Shown here: piece by piece, positions 57,826 through 64,000 of the stretch
How the letters are laid out: each line of letters opens with the position of its first letter
Position numbering within the stretch: position 1 is the first letter of the stretch
Assembly (NCBI GenBank): GCA_003054655.1
Contig: QAYZ01000016.1
Span: 1,116,001 to 1,180,000 of the forward strand
DNA from: Spartobacteria bacterium LR76
GTDB lineage: Bacteria; Verrucomicrobiota; Verrucomicrobiia; Chthoniobacterales; Terrimicrobiaceae
Length of the DNA stretch: 64,000 nt
Direction: 5' to 3'
Translations under genes and position numbers: made by a program
Notes under the pieces: generated by a model
Database searches by the model: none
Told to the model about the DNA's origin: nothing
The model's input: only the letters and a program-made list of their open reading frames with translations

Positions 57826-58434
57826 ATGCCTTGTTCGCTCAAACACGAGCGCACGCTCTGGCAACAGGGCATCGAGAGAGTAGCTGGAATAGACGAAGCC
57901 GGCAGGGGTCCCCTCGCCGGCCCGGTGGTGGTAGCCACCGTCATCCTCACCGCGAAGTTCCGACTCAAGGAACTCGACGATTCCAAGAAGCTCGCCGCGA
58001 AAAAACGCGACGAGCTTTACTCGTTTCTGGTCAGTGAGGTCGAGTGGACCGTGGCGGTCTTCACCCATGAAGAGGTGGATCGGCTGAACATTCTTGGCGC
58101 GACGCATGAAGCCATGCGCGACGCCGTGATGAAGCACGCCCTGCCCGCGCACCATGCGCTCATCGACGGCCTGCCCGTTCCTCGCTTCCCCATTCCTCAC
58201 ACGGCCTTGGTCGGAGGTGATTCGCTCAGTAAATCCATCGCCGCCGCCAGTGTGATCGCCAAGGTCACGCGCGACCGGATCATGGAGGAGATGGACCAGA
58301 TTTACCCGCAATACGGCTTCGCCAAGCACAAAGGCTATGCGACTGCCGAGCATCTCGCTAAGCTGCGCGAGCATGGTCCTTGCCCGATCCATCGCCAGAG
58401 TTTTGAGCCGGTGGCGCAGCAGTATCTCTTCTGA
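57826..58434 (+). CDS. rnhB: Ribonuclease HII
   Basis: Endonuclease that cuts RNA of RNA-DNA hybrids and single ribonucleotides in DNA; 202 residues. The active-site motif GIDEAGRGPLAGPVVVA gives Asp and Glu, with later acidic residues in HALIDGLPV and the SIAAASVIAKVTRDRIM block typical of RnhB. The start MPCSLKHERTLW at 57826 is the first ATG after rplS. The 3' end overlaps yraN. Confidence 0.95.
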   Translation: MPCSLKHERTLWQQGIERVAGIDEAGRGPLAGPVVVATVILTAKFRLKELDDSKKLAAKKRDELYSFLVSEVEWTVAVFTHEEVDRLNILGATHEAMRDAVMKHALPAHHALIDGLPVPRFPIPHTALVGGDSLSKSIAAASVIAKVTRDRIMEEMDQIYPQYGFAKHKGYATAEHLAKLREHGPCPIHRQSFEPVAQQYLF

Positions 58435-58819
58435 GCAGCCCGAGCACATCCTGCTCGGCCGGAAGGGCGAACGCCTCGCCGCCCGTCATCTCGCTCGCAA
58501 TCGGCACAAGGTGCTTTATCGCAACTTCCGCGCACCCGGCGGCGGAGAAGTCGATATCGTGGCCCGCGATGTTCCGCATGGCGAACTTGTCTTTATCGAG
58601 GTCAAGACGCGCTCCAGCGAGGAGCATGGCCGCCCTCTGGACGCCGTGGATCGCAAGAAGCGCCGCCTGATTCTACGCGGCGCGATGGCCTGGCTGCGCA
58701 TGCTCGACATGCCCGACATCACCTACCGCTTCGACGTGGTCGAGGTCGTCATGACCGACCCGGTGGAGATTCGTCATATTGAGAATGCGTTTTCTCTCCC
58801 GGACAACTACATCTACTGA
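58403..58819 (+). CDS. yraN: YraN/UPF0102 endonuclease-like protein
   Basis: A ~138-residue protein of the UPF0102 family with a restriction-endonuclease-like core: LLGRKGERLAARHLARNRHK, GGGEVDIVARD and LVFIEVKTRSSEEHG (the D...ExK site). Its function is not settled; it is often next to rnhB, as here. The start is uncertain: a TTG at 58403 gives the usual short N terminus, while ATG at 58373 would add ten residues. Either way it overlaps rnhB by more than 30 bases in another frame. Confidence 0.85.
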   Translation: MSRWRSSISSEQPEHILLGRKGERLAARHLARNRHKVLYRNFRAPGGGEVDIVARDVPHGELVFIEVKTRSSEEHGRPLDAVDRKKRRLILRGAMAWLRMLDMPDITYRFDVVEVVMTDPVEIRHIENAFSLPDNYIY

Positions 58820-58824
58820 TCTCC

Positions 58825-59271
58825 ATGATTTTTCAGGCACTCTCGGTCCTCTCTCCCGCAGGCAGTCTCATTCGCTCCGGTCGCAAGACGATCGAGGTGC
58901 GCTCCTGGCAGCCGCCCACCCTGCCCCTCCACAACCTGCTCATCGTGCAAAACAGCGTACGGCTGAGTGATGAAACTCCGGCGGACGACGCCGGAGCCGT
59001 GGTGGCTTTGGTCGATGTCGTCGCTGTACGCGACTGGCAGCCCGAGGATCTGGAGAAATCGCGCAGCGAGAAGTTTGAGGAAGGCTATCAGGCCTGGGAA
59101 CTTACCAACGTGCGTCCGGCTGCCTACAATCGCTTCGTTCCCGCACGACTCGGAGTCTACGAGCTCGAGGTGAACCCAAAGTACCTCATGCTTCCCGACG
59201 GAGCGTACAATTACGTTTACCCCGACGAATCCCAGAGCGGTCTGGCTAACGATGGAGCTGCAGAGCAGTGA
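58825..59271 (+). CDS. ASCH-domain protein
   Basis: A 148-residue protein with the beta-barrel ASCH fold, related to PUA domains and thought to bind RNA. The early segment LIRSGRKTIEVRSWQPPTLP is the family marker (GxKxxExR), followed by NLLIVQNSV, VVALVDVVAVRDWQPED and YELEVNP. It follows yraN by five bases, so it likely belongs to the rplS operon. Specific role unknown. Confidence 0.75.
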   Translation: MIFQALSVLSPAGSLIRSGRKTIEVRSWQPPTLPLHNLLIVQNSVRLSDETPADDAGAVVALVDVVAVRDWQPEDLEKSRSEKFEEGYQAWELTNVRPAAYNRFVPARLGVYELEVNPKYLMLPDGAYNYVYPDESQSGLANDGAAEQ

Positions 59272-59366
59272 CCGCCCGGGGGTAATTTAATCTGGCAGGG
59301 CCTGCATCGAGAGGAATTTTCTCTCGCCCGCCCCACGTCGCGACCTTAACTTTTTCCCTTCTTTCC

Positions 59367-60329
59367 ATGCGTATTCTTTCCGGCATCCAGCCCTCGGGCA
59401 CCCTGCATCTCGGCAACTACTTTGGCATGATGCGTCCTGCGATCGAGCTGCAGGACCAGGGCGAGGCCCTGTACTTCATCGCGGACTATCACGCACTCAC
59501 GACCGTCCGCAATGCCGCCGACCTCAGCAAAAACATTCACGAAGTCGCCATCGACTTTCTCGCCTGCGGCCTCGATCCGCAAAAGGCGTGCTTTTTCCGC
59601 CAGTCACACGTTCCGGCGGTGACCGAGCTTTCGTGGATTCTCAGTGTATTGACGCCGATGGGTCTCCTCGAGCGCTGTCACTCGTACAAGGACAAGCTGG
59701 CGAAGGGATTCATCCCCTCGCACGGCCTCTTTGCCTATCCCGTACTGATGGCGGCGGATATCCTCATCTACGACAGCGATCTGGTGCCGGTGGGCAAGGA
59801 CCAGAAGCAGCATATCGAGGTCGCGCGCGATCTCGTCATCAAGTTCAACGAAGCCTACGGCGATACGCTCAAGCTCCCCGAGCCCAGCATCCGCGAGGAA
59901 GCTGCGGTCGTTCCCGGCGTCAACGGGGAAAAGATGAGCAAGAGCTACGGCAATACGATCGGGATGTTTGAGGAGGAGAAGCCGCTCCGGAAGAAGATCA
60001 TGAGCCTCAAGACGGACACCACGCCCCTCGAGGCTCCCAAGCCAACCGAAGACTCCAACATTCTCGCCCTGTACAAGCTCGTCGCCAGCGGAGCCGACTA
60101 CGACCAGATGGTCGCTGAGTTCCAAAGCGGAGGAGTGGGCTACGGCACCTTCAAGCAGCGTCTCTTTGAGGCGATCTGGACGTATTTTGCGCCGATGCGG
60201 GAGCGCCGCGCCGAGATTCTCGCCGATCCGGGATATGTCGACCGTGTCCTGAAGGAAGGCGCAGAGAAGGCCAATGCCCTCGCCACGCCCGTCATGCAGC
60301 GGGTGCGCAAAGCGGTCGGCCTGACCTAA
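59367..60329 (+). CDS. trpS: Tryptophanyl-tRNA synthetase
   Basis: Class I synthetase, 320 residues, normal bacterial length. The HIGH-like motif is in SGIQPSGTLHLGNYFGMM, the KMSKS motif is GEKMSKSYGNTIG, and PVGKDQKQHIEVARDLVIKF binds tryptophan/ATP. A leader of 95 bases has a small hairpin CGAGAG/CTCTCG (59308-59326); no T-box or trp leader peptide is visible. A 9-bp stem surrounds its stop codon (60312-60338). Confidence 0.97.
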   Translation: MRILSGIQPSGTLHLGNYFGMMRPAIELQDQGEALYFIADYHALTTVRNAADLSKNIHEVAIDFLACGLDPQKACFFRQSHVPAVTELSWILSVLTPMGLLERCHSYKDKLAKGFIPSHGLFAYPVLMAADILIYDSDLVPVGKDQKQHIEVARDLVIKFNEAYGDTLKLPEPSIREEAAVVPGVNGEKMSKSYGNTIGMFEEEKPLRKKIMSLKTDTTPLEAPKPTEDSNILALYKLVASGADYDQMVAEFQSGGVGYGTFKQRLFEAIWTYFAPMRERRAEILADPGYVDRVLKEGAEKANALATPVMQRVRKAVGLT

Positions 60330-60338
60330 GCCGACCGC
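60312..60338. terminator. Hairpin around the trpS stop codon
   Basis: GCGGTCGGC (60312-60320) and GCCGACCGC (60330-60338) form a perfect 9-bp stem whose loop contains the TAA. No T tract follows on either strand, so it may be a weak or factor-assisted terminator between convergent trpS and the DUF5069 gene. Confidence 0.45.
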
Positions 60339-60350
60339 CTCTGTGAATCC

Positions 60351-61274
60351 CTACGCTCCCGGCGAGACCAGGGGGCGTCCCTCATCGAGGTCGATGAAGT
60401 CAAACATCGTCAATGCCGCTCCCGCCGGATAACCGGCCTCCCCGAGGCGTTGAATCACTGTAGCCGTACCAGCATCGCGCCAGCCGCGCTTCGTCATGAA
60501 GGCGTTCCAGATCGACAGAGCGTCCTCGGAGAACTTTCGGCCATTCGCTCGTGTCCAGGCGAGCACTTCGTCATCCGAGGCACCGGCCTTGACCTGCGCG
60601 GCGAGATCCGCAAATTCCACCCCGAGAAAGCGGCAAATCCTGCCATCGAAATAGTTCCCTCCCGCGCCGAGATTTTCCACCCAGGCAGGCGGCAGCCCGC
60701 CTTTTTCGTGCAGGCGGATTTTGCTGATCATACGGGCGAGATAGACGATACCGCCGAGTCTGGCGTGCGGGCTGAGTAACTCGGGCAGCGGATTGGCCGG
60801 GGGAAATTGCTCGGTTGGCGGGGCGGGGTCCGGGGCAAATTTAAGCGGACGGCCCTCATCGTAGTCGATGTAATCGACAAATGTAGAAATCCGATCGGCG
60901 GGATACCCCGCCTCGGTCACGGATTTGCGGAGCACCGCCGTAGCCTCATCACGCCAGCCGCGCTTCTGGACGAAGGCGTTGAAAATCTCGATCTCCTCGT
61001 CGGATGGCTTGCGGCCATTCTCAAAAGCCCAGGCCAGAGCCGCCTCATCGCTGGCCCCGTCGAGAACGACTTTTTCCAGATCACGATAGTTGATCTGAAG
61101 CAATCGGCAGACGCGAGAGTCCATGCCGCGGTCGGAATTTTTGCCGAGGAAGGGCAGATACAGCTCGGGAAGCTTGTCGGCGGAAAGAAGCCGGATCTTG
61201 TCGCACGTGCGGCCAAAGAAAACAAGGCCGCCCACGGCGTCCGAGGGACTGCGCAGCTCGGGGATAATCGTCAT
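60351..61274 (-). CDS. Tandem DUF5069 protein
   Basis: A 307-residue soluble protein made of two copies of one domain. Copy 1 (about 1-140) begins ELRSPSDAVGGLVFFGRTCDKIRL and copy 2 (about 160-307) begins ELLSPHARLGGIVYLARMIS. Both repeat the pattern FLGKNSDRGMD / NLGAGGNYFDGRICRFLGV and end with NAFVQKRGWRDE / NAFMTKRGWRDA and DYIDYDEGRPL / DFIDLDEGRPL. DUF5069 has no known function; I associate it mainly with Verrucomicrobiota and nearby phyla, usually as a single domain. The start MTIIPELRSPSD at 61274 removes 14 unlikely residues. Confidence 0.8.
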   Translation of the reverse strand: MTIIPELRSPSDAVGGLVFFGRTCDKIRLLSADKLPELYLPFLGKNSDRGMDSRVCRLLQINYRDLEKVVLDGASDEAALAWAFENGRKPSDEEIEIFNAFVQKRGWRDEATAVLRKSVTEAGYPADRISTFVDYIDYDEGRPLKFAPDPAPPTEQFPPANPLPELLSPHARLGGIVYLARMISKIRLHEKGGLPPAWVENLGAGGNYFDGRICRFLGVEFADLAAQVKAGASDDEVLAWTRANGRKFSEDALSIWNAFMTKRGWRDAGTATVIQRLGEAGYPAGAALTMFDFIDLDEGRPLVSPGA

Positions 61275-61363
61275 TCCCAGTAAATCCCCACTCCGCCCGG
61301 GCGTGTCAATCGCCAAAGCCTGCGGAATGACACGCTCCGCGATGGGATTGACGAAAAACTACC

Positions 61364-61618
61364 TCACGCCTGACGACGCCCACCGATCAAGCGATACAAG
61401 ACGAGGAGAATGATCGCCCCGCAAACGGACGCCAGGAATCCAGCCGGTTCACCGTCCTGATACCAGCCGAGCGAACGGCCAAGAAATCCTGCGACGAAGG
61501 AACCGGCGATGCCGAGCAGGATCGTAATGATCCATCCGCCAGGATCCCGACCCGGCATCAAAAGTTTCGCAACGGCCCCGACGAGCAGCCCGATGATGAT
61601 TGCAGAGAGTATTCCCAT
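61364..61618 (-). CDS. GlsB/YeaQ/YmgE-family small membrane protein
   Basis: An 84-residue protein with three hydrophobic segments and the family pattern GLLVGAVAKLLMPGRDPGGW, ITILLGIAGSFVAGFLG and ending in YRLIGGRR. Called a transglycosylase-associated protein in databases, but the function is unknown; relatives are stress-induced. It lies between msrB and the DUF5069 gene on the same strand. Confidence 0.9.
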   Translation of the reverse strand: MGILSAIIIGLLVGAVAKLLMPGRDPGGWIITILLGIAGSFVAGFLGRSLGWYQDGEPAGFLASVCGAIILLVLYRLIGGRRQA

Positions 61619-61668
61619 GCCCCGAGATCGGAGGCCTCCCCGTTCCCGGTTCTTGCCTTATGGGTCGC

Positions 61669-62220
61669 TCAGTGCTCTCCCTTGGCCGGATACTCGCGGA
61701 AAACCAAGGACTCGGAGTTCAAGCAATACCGCAGGTTCGTCGGCTTGGGGCCGTCTTCAAAGACATGGCCCAGATGGCCTCCGCATCGGGCGCAGCGGAT
61801 CTCCGTACGTACCATACCGTGGCTGACATCCCGCAGTTCCAGGATATTTTCCTTGGCAAAGGGCTGATAAAAGCTGGGCCAACCAGTGCCGGAGTGAAAC
61901 TTCGCATGGGAACTGAAAAGCGGCAGGTCGCAGCCCGCGCAGAAATAAACCCCGCTTTTTTTGTTATCGAGAAGGAGGCCGCAAAAGGGAATCTCGGTTC
62001 CCTGCGCCCGGAGGATCTTGTACCGCTCAGGCCCGAGCTGCTTCAGCCATTCCTCATCGGTCTTTTTCACCGTGGGGACGGATTTCGGAGGTAAAGGCTG
62101 CCCATTTTCGTCGGCAAGCGAGACGGTGACCTGATCGGGGAGAGAGTCGGAAATGCTGGAAGACATGGCGGAAAAAAGTGGGGTTAGGCTCAAGATTATC
62201 GCCGCGAAGGCCTTGGTCAT
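61669..62220 (-). CDS. msrB: Exported peptide-methionine (R)-S-oxide reductase
   Basis: A 183-residue MsrB that reduces methionine-R-sulfoxide in proteins. The N terminus MTKAFAAIILSLTPLFSAMS is a signal peptide, so it acts in the periplasm. Two zinc CxxC pairs (CAGCDLPLF, CARCGGHLGHVFEDG), HSGTGWPSFYQP and the catalytic Cys in NLRYCLNSESL are present; the last usually reads RYCINSASL. A frame extension to 62265 is rejected because the signal peptide begins at 62220. Divergent from plsY. Confidence 0.93.
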   Translation of the reverse strand: MTKAFAAIILSLTPLFSAMSSSISDSLPDQVTVSLADENGQPLPPKSVPTVKKTDEEWLKQLGPERYKILRAQGTEIPFCGLLLDNKKSGVYFCAGCDLPLFSSHAKFHSGTGWPSFYQPFAKENILELRDVSHGMVRTEIRCARCGGHLGHVFEDGPKPTNLRYCLNSESLVFREYPAKGEH

Positions 62221-62279
62221 ACGAAAAGGTGCATCATTTTTGCTTGAGAGCAACCGCCCATCCATCCATTTACCACCCG

Positions 62280-62924
62280 ATGCTTTGGATCTTGCTACTC
62301 AGCACCATAGTGGGTGCATACCTGCTGGGGTCGATACCCAGCGGCTTTCTTGTAGGCCGCGCCCGAGGAGTCGACCTCCGCAAGGAGGGGAGCGGAAACA
62401 TCGGTGCCACCAATGCGCTGCGGGTGCTCGGAAAGAAATGGGGCTATCTCGTTTTTGCCGCCGATGCCTTCAAGGGCTTTGTCGCCACGGCCGGCACGGT
62501 TGCCATCGTGGAGTCGATCGCTCCCGTCTACGCCATTCCCATGGGCGTGGTGGCGGCGGCCTTTTGTGTGGCAGGGCACAATTTCCCCGTCTGGCTGAAC
62601 TTTGAGGGAGGCAAAGGCATCGCGACTTCCGCCGGAGTGATGCTCGGGCTTTTCCCGATCATGGTCTTCGTCAGCGGCCTCATGGTGTGGGTCGTGCTGT
62701 TTTTCGTCACCCGGTACGTGTCAGTGGCCTCGATCGGTGCGGCGATCACCCTGCCGACGGCTTCCGCCGTGCTGACTTTGATGGGGCATTGCGACTGGCT
62801 GCGCGTCTCCGTCGCCGGGGTGCTTTGCCTCATGGCCCTCTGGCGTCACCGGCCGAATATCCAAAGACTTTTGGCCGGAACGGAGAAAAAGTTCGAAAAG
62901 AAGCGCCCCAGCCCTCAAACCTGA
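62280..62924 (+). CDS. plsY: Glycerol-3-phosphate acyltransferase PlsY
   Basis: Membrane enzyme that uses acyl-phosphate to acylate glycerol-3-phosphate, the first step of phospholipid synthesis; 214 residues with about five to seven membrane segments. Three family motifs are clear: [37 protein letters not shown] and [19 protein letters not shown]. The start [12 protein letters not shown] at 62280 is chosen; upstream in-frame residues are not PlsY-like. gpsA, which makes its substrate, follows after 11 bases. Confidence 0.96.
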   Translation: MLWILLLSTIVGAYLLGSIPSGFLVGRARGVDLRKEGSGNIGATNALRVLGKKWGYLVFAADAFKGFVATAGTVAIVESIAPVYAIPMGVVAAAFCVAGHNFPVWLNFEGGKGIATSAGVMLGLFPIMVFVSGLMVWVVLFFVTRYVSVASIGAAITLPTASAVLTLMGHCDWLRVSVAGVLCLMALWRHRPNIQRLLAGTEKKFEKKRPSPQT

Positions 62925-62935
62925 CGAGGTTCACG

Positions 62936-63952
62936 ATGTACAAAAAGATTTCCATCATTGGAGCAGGTGGCTGGGGCACGGCTCTGGCACTCCTTCTCGC
63001 GGAAAACCGCACTGCGGTTCGCCTCTGGGCGCACAATCCCGAGGTGACCAAGGAACTGGTTTCCCAGCGGACCAATGAGGACTATCTGCCGGGAGTGCGG
63101 CTCCCTCCCAATGTTTACGCCACGGGGAATCTGGCCGACACGCTCGATGCCGACCTGATGCTGCTCGTGCCGCCTTCCAAGGCGCTGCGCGAGGTGTGCG
63201 GCAAACTCGCCGCCCTCGGAGTGCCAAAGGAAGCCGTCATCGTCTCCTGCACGAAGGGGCTGGAGCACGATACGGGCAAGCTGATGAGCGAGATCGTCGA
63301 GGAGATCCTCCCGGAGAATCCCGTGGCGGTGCTCTCGGGCCCCAATCACGCCGAGGAGGTCGCCCAGCGCATCCCGGCAGCGGGCGTCCTGGGATCAAAG
63401 TCCCCCGCGCTGCTCGAGCCGCTTCAGCGTGTCTTTTCCCTGCCCACCTTCCGCGCCTACACCAGTGACGACGTGATGGGCATCCAGCTCGGCGGAGCCT
63501 TGAAAAACATCTTCGCCATCGGAGCGGGGGTTTCCGACGGTTTCAACATGGGTGACAATGCCAAGGCGGGTCTCGTCACGCGCGCCCTCGCTGAGATGAT
63601 GCGGCTCGGCATCGCCATGGGCGGACGCCGCGAGACGTTTTTCGGCCTCAGCGGCGTGGGTGATCTCATGGTCACCTGCTTCAGCCGTCACAGCCGCAAC
63701 CGCAAGGTCGGCGAGCGCCTCGGCCGGGGAGAATCCCCCGCCCAGATCCAGGAATCCATGCAAATGGTGGCGGAGGGAATACCGACTGCGCTCAGCGCCT
63801 GGCAGGTGGCGCAGAAGATGGGCATCGAGGCCCCGATCACCTACGAGATTTACTCCGTGCTTTACGAGAACAAGCCGCCTCATGAGGCGATGTGGGGCCT
63901 GCTGGGTCGTCCTCCCAAGCCGGAGTCCGACCGGGATCACCGCCAGGGATAA
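62936..63952 (+). CDS. gpsA: Glycerol-3-phosphate dehydrogenase [NAD(P)+]
   Basis: Cytosolic enzyme that makes sn-glycerol-3-phosphate from DHAP; 338 residues, complete. The dinucleotide motif is ISIIGAGGWGTALALLLAEN, with SCTKGLE, LSGPNHAEEVA, QLGGALKNIFAIGAGVSDG (catalytic Lys) and GDNAKAGLVTRALAEM. The start at 62936 gives the normal N terminus. It forms a phospholipid-precursor pair with plsY. The last 48 bases of the window (63953-64000) hold nothing I can name. Confidence 0.97.
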   Translation: MYKKISIIGAGGWGTALALLLAENRTAVRLWAHNPEVTKELVSQRTNEDYLPGVRLPPNVYATGNLADTLDADLMLLVPPSKALREVCGKLAALGVPKEAVIVSCTKGLEHDTGKLMSEIVEEILPENPVAVLSGPNHAEEVAQRIPAAGVLGSKSPALLEPLQRVFSLPTFRAYTSDDVMGIQLGGALKNIFAIGAGVSDGFNMGDNAKAGLVTRALAEMMRLGIAMGGRRETFFGLSGVGDLMVTCFSRHSRNRKVGERLGRGESPAQIQESMQMVAEGIPTALSAWQVAQKMGIEAPITYEIYSVLYENKPPHEAMWGLLGRPPKPESDRDHRQG

Positions 63953-64000
63953 CCGTCAGCTTCCCGCAACGAAGTTCCGCCAGGAACCGAGGCTCGTGAT

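Noticed and set aside
59272-59366. T-box or trp leader peptide before trpS
   Set aside because: No Trp codon run, no T-box consensus and only a 6-bp hairpin.

Overview
The window looks like a chromosomal core region of a high-GC Gram-negative bacterium, most likely a member of the Verrucomicrobiota. Support for an outer membrane with lipid A comes from lpxK, an LptF/LptG permease, lipoprotein signals and RND pumps. Support for the phylum is weaker: a tandem DUF5069 protein, the overall gene content, and several genes of a style I associate with that group. There is no phage, insertion sequence, CRISPR array or rRNA. The only tRNA seen is a tRNA-Ser(GCT). No gene-free stretch exceeds 300 bases.

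Layout. Bases 1-7861 (minus strand) hold a copper/silver export operon: two small exported Cys/His proteins, a CopA ATPase, a CusB adaptor and a CusA pump that runs off the left edge. Bases 8421-20391 (minus) are one ribosomal/RNA polymerase operon, rplK-rplA-rplJ-rplL-rpoB-rpoC-rpsB-tsf, closed by a good terminator. It has a 20-bp hairpin between rplL and rpoB, and rpsB-tsf follow rpoC directly. An LptF/LptG permease and an MFS transporter lie upstream. Bases 23002-28843 (plus) form a tight five-gene operon. It starts with a fusion of an SSS-like transporter to an enediyne-type hotdog thioesterase domain, followed by a GH75-like lipoprotein, an IMPase-family protein, a DUF374 acyltransferase and folD.

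Bases 28874-43934 carry mntR, an acid phosphatase, an AI-2E family permease, and two polyprenyl-phosphate sugar modules. One is PAP2/ArnT-like/GT2, the other ALG5-like GT2 with Agl23 and an unknown membrane protein. Between these lie lpxK, thrB, tRNA-Ser, bioF and pdxJ. Bases 43867-55251 contain a split chromate transporter with a PLD-family enzyme, an RRM protein, and two complete adaptor-pump RND pairs in tandem without an outer-membrane channel gene. Bases 55365-63952 hold fbaA, an exported carbonic anhydrase, rplS-rnhB-yraN, an ASCH protein, trpS, the DUF5069 tandem protein, a YeaQ-like protein, exported MsrB, plsY and gpsA.

Common style: many neighbours overlap by ATGA or GTGA, so translational coupling is widespread and Shine-Dalgarno sequences are often weak. 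The strongest candidates for something undescribed are the transporter-thioesterase fusion (23002-24855) and an 11-bp inverted repeat in the copper operon that would pair the end of one gene with the start codon of the next (7360-7454).
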